A stretch of 7,836 nucleotides of DNA from Eubacteriales bacterium (GCA_030527765.1 JAUNAE010000171.1:1-7836), one strand, 5' to 3'. Positions 1 to 6,371 are shown, numbered from the stretch's first letter. Made by a program: numbers and translations. Notes: generated by a model not told the origin, from the letters alone.

Positions 1-2
1 AC

Positions 3-473
3 TATTATGATGAAAGCCTTCATTTGATGGCATTTGACTTAATGTATTGCTGCAGGTGCTATAACTTCTACGGCGATATGAAATATGCAAAGAAAAAAGA
101 TAGTATCAAAGCCTATACAGCCCAGCAGATCAAAGAAAAGGAGCAGCAAGAGCGCCATGATAAAATGGATGAACTGGAACAGCAGATAAGAGAGATAGAT
201 ATTCAACTGGATCAGTATCAGGAAATTTCTCTGATTGGCGTCGAAGTAACTCAGGCAAAACTTGGTAAGGGAATTGTTGTAGAGCAGGCTGGAAGTAAGA
301 TTAAGGTTAAGTTTGGCGAAAAGGCCGTTAACTATATTATCAATCGCAAATACCCATTGCGTCCACGCTTTGAGGATGATGAAGATATTGTGGAGGCATT
401 CACTTTTTATGATGAACTAAATCAAAATAAACAGAAGTTGTTGAAAGAGCAGGAAGCGCTTCTAAAACATTAG
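3..473 (+). CDS. Coiled-coil protein with Tudor/SH3-like beta module, 5' end outside the window
   Basis: The reading frame is open to the left edge, so this is the C-terminal part of a longer protein; about 156 residues are visible. Possible starts near base 24 (TTG) or 27 (ATG) have no Shine-Dalgarno site, so I treat the gene as truncated by the window rather than starting there. Early in the visible part is a Cys cluster (CCRC, bases 48-59). A Lys/Glu/Gln-rich coiled coil follows at about bases 100-225. Next comes a short beta-rich module (about bases 235-345) reading VTQAKLGKGIVVEQAG then IKVKFGEKAVNYI. Its 'G-x-G-x-V ... V-x-F' pattern resembles the small Tudor/SH3-like modules at the C-termini of UvrD/PcrA helicases and of many Lachnospiraceae proteins. 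The end is again acidic and helical. Function is unknown. It lies 51 nt before the next gene on the same strand and could be co-transcribed. The frame is well supported; the module assignment is tentative. Confidence 0.7.
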   Translation, partial: YYDESLHLMAFDLMYCCRCYNFYGDMKYAKKKDSIKAYTAQQIKEKEQQERHDKMDELEQQIREIDIQLDQYQEISLIGVEVTQAKLGKGIVVEQAGSKIKVKFGEKAVNYIINRKYPLRPRFEDDEDIVEAFTFYDELNQNKQKLLKEQEALLKH

Positions 474-524
474 ACGTTTTCCAAATATCTTATGAATTAA
501 AGGAACAAGAAGGATGGTGATAAC

Positions 525-1955
525 ATGCTGTTGTTTTCAACAATTCTTGATATAAATAAAACTCTTACAAAAGAAAAGTTTATAGAGCTTGTCTCCCTCT
601 GGAATCAAAGTGCCAAGTACAAAGAAAACATTGTACAGGGAGTATCTTGGAATGGTGAGAGAAATATTAAGTTTGGCACAGACAAGCTTTCTATTGAAAT
701 TATAGATTATCCGGAAAAGGATATTCTGGCAGTGCGCCATGAAAAGATCACTGCAGATGAAGTTGTATGGGATACGGACTTTGTTGTTAATTTCGCAGAA
801 AGAAAAATAGCAATTCGTCTTGACCGTACCTTTAGTGAAGATGCGTTGGAGATGAATGCTGCATTCTCCACACCGCACTTTATATCATTGCTGATTGAAC
901 ATGGATATCTACAGGATGATCAGGATCTCCCAGTGTTAAGAGATCCGATTATGATTACTGATAGCAATCTTAAGACCGTTCAGCAGGTTATAACAAACAA
1001 GGAGTATTACGAACTGCCAGTTGTCTATGTGGCAAAAGATTTTGCAGACCAGGACCCGCTGAGCATTTCCTGGTTGGCTTCCAGACTAAAGGGAGCTGCT
1101 CATGTTCTTGTTGAGGAAAGTAAAGAGACATGCAGGAAGTGTACAGAAATTTGCGGAGAAACCGTAGAGGAATATGGGGCTGTCCGTATTTACTACCCTT
1201 CCTTAGGTGTAAATCGTAAGAGATTTTTATTCCGCAGCGCTACCGGAAATATGGATGTCCGATTGGAAAAGGTCATCCGCCATGTTATCCAGTATTGGAA
1301 CTCTCAGCGTATGGATATCTTATATACCTGGCAGGGAGTGAATAGTGCCGTGATGTCTGATACTCTTCAGAACCAAATTCAGAGACTTACTGAAGCAGAA
1401 AGTGCAAAGCAGAGTGCGGAAGAAGAAATCAATCTGGTTTATGAAGAATTTGACGAGGATATCAAGAGCCTTCAGAAGAAACTGGAGGAATTATCAAGAG
1501 CAAATGAAGCTCTGCAGATGGAAAACTTTGGACTTCGTGCAAAGATGAATGCTTCCGATGCGATGCCAATTATATATCAGGGTGATGAGGAAGATTTCTA
1601 TCCGGAAGAAGTAAAGGATATGGTGCTGGGAGTGTTGGCAGATGCTCTCAACAATACGGAAACAGGTACTCGCCTGTATGACGTGCTGGAGGATATTCTT
1701 GAAAATAATCCGTATCAGCATCTGAGTGATGAAAGAAAGCAGAGGGTCAAAAATCTGTTTAAGGGATACAAGACATTAACCGGAGCAATGAAGCAGGAAC
1801 TTATGAGTCTGGGATTTGAAATCTCGGATGACGGTAAGCATTACAAGATCACTTATCAAGGTGATCCACGTTATATGGTTACCATTGGAAAGACTCCGAG
1901 TGATAATCGTGCCGGAAGTAACAATGCGGGTATGATCAATAAGATTATGCTTTAA
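525..1955 (+). CDS. Unknown 476-residue protein: alpha/beta region, coiled coil, HicA-like C-terminus
   Basis: ATG at 525 follows AAGGATGG (510-517) with a 7-nt gap. No signal peptide or membrane segment is visible. Residues 1-160 are a mixed alpha/beta region with WDTDFVVNFAERK at 82-94. Residues 164-235 look like a compact alpha/beta domain (LPVVYVAKDF, LASRLKGAAHVLVEE, GAVRIYYP), interrupted by a Cys-rich insert CRKCTEIC (203-210). About 278-342 is a strong coiled coil. Residues 358-476 form a helical linker plus a small domain, LGFEISDDGKHYKIT (429-443) and IGKTPSDNRAG (454-464), resembling the dsRBD-like fold of HicA mRNA interferases, in which a Gly-x-His carries the catalytic His; here that would be H439. 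I recognise a similar C-terminal block in other Lachnospiraceae proteins but know no established function. Its place among WYL and SIR2 genes suggests a defence or toxin-like role, which is inference. A nucleic-acid-binding rather than catalytic role for the C-terminus is equally possible. Confidence 0.85.
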   Translation: MLLFSTILDINKTLTKEKFIELVSLWNQSAKYKENIVQGVSWNGERNIKFGTDKLSIEIIDYPEKDILAVRHEKITADEVVWDTDFVVNFAERKIAIRLDRTFSEDALEMNAAFSTPHFISLLIEHGYLQDDQDLPVLRDPIMITDSNLKTVQQVITNKEYYELPVVYVAKDFADQDPLSISWLASRLKGAAHVLVEESKETCRKCTEICGETVEEYGAVRIYYPSLGVNRKRFLFRSATGNMDVRLEKVIRHVIQYWNSQRMDILYTWQGVNSAVMSDTLQNQIQRLTEAESAKQSAEEEINLVYEEFDEDIKSLQKKLEELSRANEALQMENFGLRAKMNASDAMPIIYQGDEEDFYPEEVKDMVLGVLADALNNTETGTRLYDVLEDILENNPYQHLSDERKQRVKNLFKGYKTLTGAMKQELMSLGFEISDDGKHYKITYQGDPRYMVTIGKTPSDNRAGSNNAGMINKIML

Positions 1956-1997
1956 AAATCATGCTAAATGAAAATCAAAGTATAATAGGTGAAGGTA

Positions 1998-2435
1998 ATG
2001 GGAAATTCTCGAAATAAATGGAAAAATGAATTAGTTAGATTCCATGTTGAGTATGGTCCAGACTCTCTTTTCGAGAGAATACGTTTTAAAATGAAAGACG
2101 TCCACGTCTTAAATATGAATGGTCCGCATTTTAATGAGCGATTAAAAGAGCGGAACATTCCAGAAGAAATTGTGGAGAAACTAAAAGATTTTAGTATCGA
2201 TGAATGGACTGTAAAAACGGCAGAGGTAAGAAAGGATCGCGGTAAGTTCTATAATTCAACATGGGAAAGAATAGTTGATGGAAAAAAGTACTGGGTTACG
2301 ATAGGACTTGGTGAAATTGTTGCCACGATTGTATGCAAAGATGCGAGTGGAGTTGAGAAGTGTGTTCGAGAGGGCGAATACTATGACTTCGTGGAAAAGG
2401 TTAACCGTGAGCTAATGGATGCAGAGAAGGAGTAG
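1998..2435 (+). CDS. Small DUF4258/BECR-fold-like protein
   Basis: I chose ATG at 1998 (145 residues) over an in-frame GTG at 1989, because AGGTGA (1987-1992) sits 5 nt before the ATG and overlaps the GTG. An N-terminal basic helix is followed at residues 44-64 by HFNERLKERNIPEEIVEKL. This matches the 'H-F-x-x-R ... E-R-x-I' opening helix of DUF4258-type proteins, which belong to the BECR group of RNase-like folds that includes RelE/BrnT toxins. The rest is a beta-sheet: TAEVRKDRGKF (74-84), STWERIVDGKKYWVTIGLG (87-105) and VATIVCKD (108-115). Conserved-looking polar residues are H44, R48, R78 and K83. The gene ends 6 nt before the WYL gene, whose Shine-Dalgarno site lies in its last codons, so the two are almost certainly co-translated. 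A toxin or RNase role is inferred from the fold resemblance only; no antitoxin is obvious beside it. Confidence 0.8.
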   Translation: MGNSRNKWKNELVRFHVEYGPDSLFERIRFKMKDVHVLNMNGPHFNERLKERNIPEEIVEKLKDFSIDEWTVKTAEVRKDRGKFYNSTWERIVDGKKYWVTIGLGEIVATIVCKDASGVEKCVREGEYYDFVEKVNRELMDAEKE

Positions 2436-2441
2436 ATAAAA

Positions 2442-3425
2442 ATGGCTTCATTTGATCAGAAGCTCCGTACTTTACGTCTTATGGAAATCCTCCTGGAACG
2501 TACTGATGATACACACATGCTGAATGCATCGGAGTTATGTACGATTCTGGATCAGGAATATGGCATTAGCACGGATCGAAGAACTATATATACAGAGATG
2601 GAGATCCTGGATAAATTCGGATTGGATGTCCAGCAGAAGAAAGGAAAGAATCCTGGCTATTATATCGGGGCCAGAGATTTTGAACTGCCAGAATTGAAGC
2701 TTCTGGTGGATGCAGTGCAGTCTTCCAAGTTTATCACAGAGAAAAAATCAAAGGAACTGATAACGAAACTGGAGAAGCTCTGCTGTAAGACTGACGCGGC
2801 AATGCTTTCCAAATATGTCTTCATCGTAAACCGTCCGAAGACAGAGAATGAAACTGTATATTACAACGTTGATTACATTCATACCGCAATCTATGAGAAT
2901 AAGCAGATCAAATTCCATTATGCAGAGTGGACGGTCAAGAAGGAACTGAAACTGAAGAAGGATGGCGCATTCTATGTAGTCAGCCCATGGGCTTTGACCT
3001 GGGACGATGAGAACTATTATCTGGTGGCTTATGATGCGGCGGCCGGAATTATCAAGCATTATCGTGTAGATAAGATGCAGAATACGGAAATTCTGGAAGA
3101 GGATCGTAAGGGTGAAGAGTCTTTTAAGAATTTTGATCTGGCTGCATTTGCCAAGAAGACCTTCGGTATGTACGGCGGCGTGGATGCGGAAGTTACCCTG
3201 GAATGTAAGAATGAACTGGCCGGTGTAGTGATCGATCGCTTTGGACATGATGTATGGATGATTCCGCAGGGGACTGACCACTTCAAAGCCAGAGTACTGG
3301 TATCTGTAAGTCCACAGTTCTTTGGATGGGTGACTGGAATTGGATCCGGAATGAAGATCACCGGCCCTGAGAATGTGAAAGCTGATTATAAGGCGTATCT
3401 GCAGGAGGTTCTCGGAAATTACTAG
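2442..3425 (+). CDS. HTH-WYL domain transcriptional regulator
   Basis: A 327-residue DNA-binding regulator. Residues 1-75 are a winged helix of the DeoR/HTH_11 type: LRTLRLMEILLER, then STDRRTIYTEMEILDKFG as the recognition region, and a wing near GKNPGYYIG. A helical linker spans 80-135. The WYL domain is about 140-225, with SPWALTWDDENYYLVAYD (181-198) and HYRVDKM (206-212), the ligand-pocket signatures of this family. A C-terminal WCX-like domain covers 247-326. This order is that of BrxR/CapW-type WYL regulators, which repress defence operons and are thought to respond to a nucleic-acid or nucleotide ligand. ATG at 2442 has AAGGAG at 2427-2432, inside the end of the upstream gene. The gene sits between the DUF4258-like gene and the SIR2 gene, so local control of the cluster is the natural guess. 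A sampled line is about 48% G+C, clearly above the SIR2 gene. The family call is firm; the target is inferred. Confidence 0.93.
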   Translation: MASFDQKLRTLRLMEILLERTDDTHMLNASELCTILDQEYGISTDRRTIYTEMEILDKFGLDVQQKKGKNPGYYIGARDFELPELKLLVDAVQSSKFITEKKSKELITKLEKLCCKTDAAMLSKYVFIVNRPKTENETVYYNVDYIHTAIYENKQIKFHYAEWTVKKELKLKKDGAFYVVSPWALTWDDENYYLVAYDAAAGIIKHYRVDKMQNTEILEEDRKGEESFKNFDLAAFAKKTFGMYGGVDAEVTLECKNELAGVVIDRFGHDVWMIPQGTDHFKARVLVSVSPQFFGWVTGIGSGMKITGPENVKADYKAYLQEVLGNY

Positions 3426-3467
3426 TAAATATCGTACGCTACTTTTAAGAGAAGGAGTGATTTATAG

Positions 3468-5024
3468 ATGAAGTTATCAGATGTCGTTGAAAAATTTAAT
3501 ACAACCCCATTTTTATTCCTGGGGTCTGGAATCACACGACGTTATTGCAATCTTCCAGATTGGAAGGGATTGCTTGAGCATTTTGCAAGACAAGTGAATA
3601 ATGATGATTTTGCATATAGCGCATATGAAAATCGGGCAAAAAAGATGGAATGTCCTGTAGGTCTGATGCCTAAAATCGCAGAATTGATTCAGGCTGATTA
3701 TGATGAAAAGTGGTTTGCGGATCCAACCATAAGAAATGTCAGTGCTGATATAATGGAAAAAATCAAGGCAGGATTATCTCCATTTAAAGCAGAGATCGCT
3801 GTTTATATTACTGCAAGCTTCTCTGTCGATGATAAGTATAAAGATGAAATTGCTATGCTATCGAGTCTGGCAGATAAAAATCTTGCTGGTGTTATTACAA
3901 CAAATTATGATGACTTTATTGAAAGTCATTTTAACGGCTACACAGTGTATGTCGGTCAGAAAGAACTGATCTTTTCTGCTATACAGGGGATTGCAGAAAT
4001 ATTCAAAATCCATGGCTCAGTTGAAAAACCAGAGAGTTTAATTATTAATGAACGGGATTATATGGACTTTGACAGACACAGTGCATATCTTGCTGCAAAA
4101 TTAATGACTATATTCATGGAATACCCGATTATTTTTATGGGCTATTCTATTAGCGATACAAATATACAGAACATTATTCGTTCGATAGTTAATTGTTTGG
4201 ACGCTGAACAGGTAAAGAAGCTCGAAGATCGATTTATCTTTGTAGAATATCAAAAAGGAAAGCTGGGTGTTGAGGTTAGCCCCTACACAATAATGGTAGG
4301 TGATAAGCCTTTGGCAATGAAGAAAATTGTCGTTGATGATTTTAAGCTGATATATGCAGCTCTCGAAGGGAAAAAGGCTAAATTGCCAGTTAGAATACTA
4401 CGTCGATTCAAGCAGGAGCTGTATGATTTTACCGTGACAAGTGTTCCGACAGCGAATTTAAGAGTAGCATCTATAGAAGACGATCGTGTTTCTGACGAAG
4501 AACTTGTAATGGCAATTGGAAAATACAAGGATCTTGGGCTTAAAGGTCTTCATGGATTAGAGGCCGATGAATGGTATAGAAATATTATTATCGGAGATAT
4601 TGATTTTTCGGCGGATGATATGCTGCAGTATGCATTCCCTAAGCTTATTAAACAAAATTCGGGACGTTTACCGCTAAACAAATATTTATCAGAAGCGGTC
4701 GGTACATATCCAGAGTGCATAGAGGCTGCACAAAAACAGGATTTTGATTTTATCATCTCCGCAACAATAAAGAAGAACAGGAGATGTTTGGGCGAATATT
4801 CATCAGTAAAGCAAATTTGGGATAATGAAAAACAATCTTTGGATAAAGCAACACGACTGATAGCACACTTACCAGAAGAGCAAATCGATGTGAAAGAGTT
4901 GGAAGATGTTTTGTTAGGTTTGTTTGAGGAGGATATCAATGTCTTGCAGAATCCAAAATCAAGTATCCGAACAAACATTAGACGATTGATCATGATTTAT
5001 GATTATCTTAAATGGGGAAAGTAA
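3468..5024 (+). CDS. SIR2-like (NADase-type) domain protein with unrecognised C-terminal half
   Basis: ATG at 3468 follows AAGGAG (3452-3457) with a 10-nt gap. The protein is 518 residues, cytosolic, without membrane segments. Residues about 10-270 are a SIR2-like Rossmann domain: FLFLGSGITRRY (15-26) is the nucleotide-binding loop, VITTNYDDFIE (142-152) carries the catalytic-type Asn N146, KIHGSVEKPESLIINERDY (180-198) carries the catalytic-type His H182, and FMGYSISDTNI (223-233) is the second dinucleotide-binding loop. In defence proteins such as ThsA, DSR1/DSR2, Avs5 and SIR2-pAgo, this domain type hydrolyses NAD+ after phage sensing and stops cell growth. No zinc-finger Cys quartet is seen, unlike protein deacetylase sirtuins. 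Residues about 285-518 are mainly helical with no motif I can name; by analogy they may sense a trigger or form oligomers. Sampled lines are 30-37% G+C against about 48% in the preceding gene, hinting at a different origin. The SIR2 fold is secure; a defence role is inference. Confidence 0.93.
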   Translation: MKLSDVVEKFNTTPFLFLGSGITRRYCNLPDWKGLLEHFARQVNNDDFAYSAYENRAKKMECPVGLMPKIAELIQADYDEKWFADPTIRNVSADIMEKIKAGLSPFKAEIAVYITASFSVDDKYKDEIAMLSSLADKNLAGVITTNYDDFIESHFNGYTVYVGQKELIFSAIQGIAEIFKIHGSVEKPESLIINERDYMDFDRHSAYLAAKLMTIFMEYPIIFMGYSISDTNIQNIIRSIVNCLDAEQVKKLEDRFIFVEYQKGKLGVEVSPYTIMVGDKPLAMKKIVVDDFKLIYAALEGKKAKLPVRILRRFKQELYDFTVTSVPTANLRVASIEDDRVSDEELVMAIGKYKDLGLKGLHGLEADEWYRNIIIGDIDFSADDMLQYAFPKLIKQNSGRLPLNKYLSEAVGTYPECIEAAQKQDFDFIISATIKKNRRCLGEYSSVKQIWDNEKQSLDKATRLIAHLPEEQIDVKELEDVLLGLFEEDINVLQNPKSSIRTNIRRLIMIYDYLKWGK

Positions 5025-5035
5025 AAGAACTTTCC
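5016..5035 (+). other. Small inverted repeat around the SIR2 gene stop codon
   Basis: GGAAAGT (5016-5022) and ACTTTCC (5029-5035) are perfect complements around a 6-nt loop that contains most of the TAA stop. No T-run follows, so it is not a convincing intrinsic terminator. It could be a 3'-end stabilising hairpin or chance. Confidence 0.3.
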
Positions 5036-5065
5036 GACTAAAGCACCTGCATGCAAGCACCGATC
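5036..5065 (+). repeat. Degenerate direct repeat, copy 1
   Basis: This copy matches 5098-5127 at 25 of 30 positions and starts 62 bp before it. Inside it the heptamer AAGCACC occurs twice exactly, at 5041-5047 and 5055-5061, 14 bp apart. The 62-bp period is not a multiple of three, which argues against repeat-coding sequence. It lies immediately after the SIR2 gene in a gene-free stretch. It may be an iterated protein-binding site or a decayed duplication; I cannot tell which. Confidence 0.6.
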
Positions 5066-5097
5066 GAAAAGCCCCTTTGAATACGGTAGTACCTTTG

Positions 5098-5127
5098 GAC
5101 TAAAGCATCTGAAAACAAACACCGATC
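5098..5127 (+). repeat. Degenerate direct repeat, copy 2
   Basis: This is the second copy of the repeat at 5036-5065. It shares GACTAAAGCA at the start and CACCGATC at the end, with five differences between. The two heptamers appear in altered form as AAGCATC (5103-5109) and AAACACC (5117-5123), with the 14-bp spacing kept while the bases between them diverge. That is what iterated binding sites would look like. Confidence 0.6.
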
Positions 5128-5150
5128 CATCAGCACTGATAATTCTATTC

Positions 5151-5179
5151 TTACAAGGTGATTATACATCACCTTGTAA
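5151..5179. promoter_or_regulatory. Perfect 12-bp inverted repeat, operator-like
   Basis: TTACAAGGTGAT (5151-5162) and ATCACCTTGTAA (5168-5179) are exact reverse complements around the 5-nt spacer TATAC. No T-tract follows, which argues against an intrinsic terminator. The dyad size suits a dimeric regulator, and it abuts a weak candidate promoter for the small XRE gene downstream. A transcribed hairpin is the alternative. Confidence 0.55.
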
Positions 5180-5182
5180 AGT

Positions 5183-5210
5183 TTGTAAATTAGGCAAAAG
5201 AGAGAATAAT
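5183..5210 (+). promoter_or_regulatory. Weak candidate sigma-A promoter for the small XRE gene
   Basis: TTGTAA (5183-5188; 4 of 6 to TTGACA), a 16-nt spacer and AATAAT (5205-5210; 5 of 6 to TATAAT). It lies directly after the perfect inverted repeat and would give a leader of roughly 95 nt before the ATG at 5313. It is the best candidate I found in this gap, but weak. Confidence 0.3.
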
Positions 5211-5263
5211 CTGTATGGCTGTCGGGATTTTTGCACATTGCTTTATGCTAATCTTTATGACAT

Positions 5264-5285
5264 GAGGGAGAGGAGCCTCTCTTTC
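5264..5285 (+). promoter_or_regulatory. Leader hairpin upstream of the small XRE gene
   Basis: GAGAGG (5268-5273) pairs with CCTCTC (5276-5281). As RNA the stem extends through two G-U pairs to G5264-C5285, about ten pairs in all with a very tight loop. It sits 27 nt before the ATG and before the GGGAG ribosome site. It could tune translation, or serve as a DNA operator; both are inference. Confidence 0.4.
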
Positions 5286-5312
5286 GAGTAACGGGGATGG
5301 GAGTGATGTGCC

Positions 5313-5522
5313 ATGGTAGAATTCAGAACCAATTTAAGAAAACTTCGTACTGATAATAAAATGACGCAGGAAGAACTGGCCGATATCATTGGAGTGTCCA
5401 GAGATTCGGTAAAACGATTGGAAGGGAACAAATATAAGATCCCGCCGTATCCGACAATCTACGAGATCGCCAGGTACTTTGATAAGCACGTTGAAGAAAT
5501 CTTCTGGTACGAAGAAGTATGA
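5313..5522 (+). CDS. Small XRE/Cro-type helix-turn-helix regulator
   Basis: A 69-residue protein that is almost entirely one HTH domain. LRKLRTDNKMTQEELADIIG (8-27) gives helices 1-2, SRDSVKRLEGNKY (29-41) the recognition helix, and PTIYEIARYFDKHVEEIFWY (47-66) the closing helices. This is the free-standing Cro/YozG-like type with no effector domain. ATG at 5313 has GGGAG (5299-5303) at a 9-nt gap. It has its own gap of 288 nt upstream with repeats and a dyad that may include its operator. It points towards the S24 repressor gene and is separated from it by a shared terminator. Its targets cannot be read from the sequence; autoregulation, or control of the SIR2 gene or the SOS module, are all possible. 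Confidence 0.9.
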   Translation: MVEFRTNLRKLRTDNKMTQEELADIIGVSRDSVKRLEGNKYKIPPYPTIYEIARYFDKHVEEIFWYEEV

Positions 5523-5536
5523 CTTATATGAATAGG

Positions 5537-5590
5537 AAAAGGCTGATGACATGAGCGGATCAGATTGATCGCCGGTGTCACCAGCCTTTT
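5537..5590. terminator. Bidirectional hairpin terminator between convergent genes
   Basis: AAAAGGCTG (5537-5545) pairs with CAGCCTTTT (5582-5590), and TGACA (5547-5551) with TGTCA (5576-5580), with one A-C mismatch between the two blocks. An inner stem GATCA-GAT-TGATC closes the top. The plus strand ends in TTTT, and the flanking AAAA gives the same for the minus strand. It fills the gap between the XRE gene (ends 5522) and the S24 gene (ends 5593), so it can serve both. The T-runs are short. Confidence 0.8.
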
Positions 5591-5592
5591 GC

Positions 5593-6303
5593 TTAGCTTA
5601 CGACTTTTCCGAAGGTCTTCAGGGTTGAGTTTCTGCCGACTTTGATCGGATCGTATTTTTTATTTAATGAAATAAGTTCGATACCATCCTCTGCGATGTG
5701 GTATTTCTTTACATAGGCATTGCCATCCAGGCTGAAGATGCCGATATCGCCTTCTTCCAGGAAATCCTGCTTGTGGATCCAGATGATCTGACCGTTGACA
5801 TAGAGCGGTTCCATACTGTCACCGGATACACGTACACCGAAATCTGCCTTGTCAGATACGTTATCACCAACCTCTATTTCCTCATATGGCTGATCAGAAT
5901 CCAGGAAGTTTCCTGTACCGGCAGCAACAGGCTGTTGGCTGAAGAAAGGAAGCTTGCGGATCGGTGTGATTTTTGCCGGTCTTTTTCTTGTATATTTGCC
6001 AGTTTGCAGAAGAATGGACATATAATCCTGTGTCAGCTTCCGGCCCTCGTCATTAAGCTTTGCATACAAATTATCTTCTACAGCGATATCAAAAGCATCG
6101 TTGATATCAGTTATCCCTAAGATGTCGCAGAGAATAAAGAACTGCAGAACATTTGGAGAGGTTACATTTTTCTCCCATTTACTGATAGCGGCAGCTTTGA
6201 TGTCTATACCATGTCTTAAAAATAGCTCTGCCAGCTGTGGCTGTGACAGATGTTTTTCTTTTCTTATAGCAGCGATTGTCTGCCCAAAATCTTTAAAACT
6301 CAT
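5593..6303 (-). CDS. XRE-S24 self-cleaving repressor (HdiR/LexA-like)
   Basis: I chose the start at 6303 (236 residues), since AGAGGTG lies about 6 nt upstream on the minus strand; the 17-codon upstream extension to 6354 would run into the promoter. Residues 5-65 are an XRE HTH domain (FGQTIAAIRKEKHLSQ, then KAAAISKWEKN). Residues 125-236 are a peptidase S24 domain. The likely cleavage site is A128-G129 in VAAGTG. The nucleophile is S163 in VSGDSMEP, 35 residues on, the same distance as in E. coli LexA. The general base is K199 or K200 in AYVKKY. Such proteins repress until RecA filaments trigger self-cleavage on DNA damage; Lactococcus HdiR has this architecture and controls a umuC-like gene. 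Here the gene is divergent from a Y-family polymerase, so it very likely represses that promoter and its own. The architecture is clear from the sequence; the targets are inferred. Confidence 0.93.
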   Translation of the reverse strand: MSFKDFGQTIAAIRKEKHLSQPQLAELFLRHGIDIKAAAISKWEKNVTSPNVLQFFILCDILGITDINDAFDIAVEDNLYAKLNDEGRKLTQDYMSILLQTGKYTRKRPAKITPIRKLPFFSQQPVAAGTGNFLDSDQPYEEIEVGDNVSDKADFGVRVSGDSMEPLYVNGQIIWIHKQDFLEEGDIGIFSLDGNAYVKKYHIAEDGIELISLNKKYDPIKVGRNSTLKTFGKVVS

Positions 6304-6342
6304 GGATACACCTCTTTCTGTGGGTATTGATTTCCTGTATAT

Positions 6343-6371
6343 ACTATATCCCAATTGGACAAATAAATCAA
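6343..6371 (-). promoter_or_regulatory. Promoter of the S24 repressor gene
   Basis: On the minus strand, TTGATT (6371-6366), a 17-nt spacer and TATAGT (6348-6343). The expected start near 6336 gives a leader of about 33 nt to the ATG at 6303. The -10 overlaps the 9-mer shared with the polymerase promoter, and the spacer contains the palindrome CCAATTGG (6351-6358). Confidence 0.65.

Noticed and set aside
24..29. TTG/ATG as the true start of the first gene
   Set aside because: The frame is open to the window edge and there is no Shine-Dalgarno site; more likely the 5' part lies outside.
1981..1986. Perfect TATAAT just before the DUF4258-like gene
   Set aside because: No credible -35 lies 16-18 nt upstream and there is no extended -10 TG. 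It would start transcription about 5 nt before the ATG, leaving out the good Shine-Dalgarno site.
2095..2110. Inverted repeat AAGACGT-CC-ACGTCTT
   Set aside because: It lies inside the well-supported DUF4258-like coding region and does not extend; probably chance.
2748..3281. Long minus-strand reading frames inside the WYL gene
   Set aside because: They are antisense shadows of a gene with clear WYL-family motifs and have no start signals of their own.
5036..5127. CRISPR array or retron msr/msd
   Set aside because: Only two imperfect units with no uniform spacers; no cas genes and no reverse transcriptase in the window.
5151..5179. Intrinsic terminator for the SIR2 operon
   Set aside because: The stem is strong, but the bases after it (AGTTTGTAAATTAGG) lack a T-tract.
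5038..5238. Minus-strand 66-codon reading frame across the repeat region
   Set aside because: No Shine-Dalgarno site, its sequence is unlike any family I know, it spans the 62-bp repeat out of codon phase, and it covers the perfect dyad.
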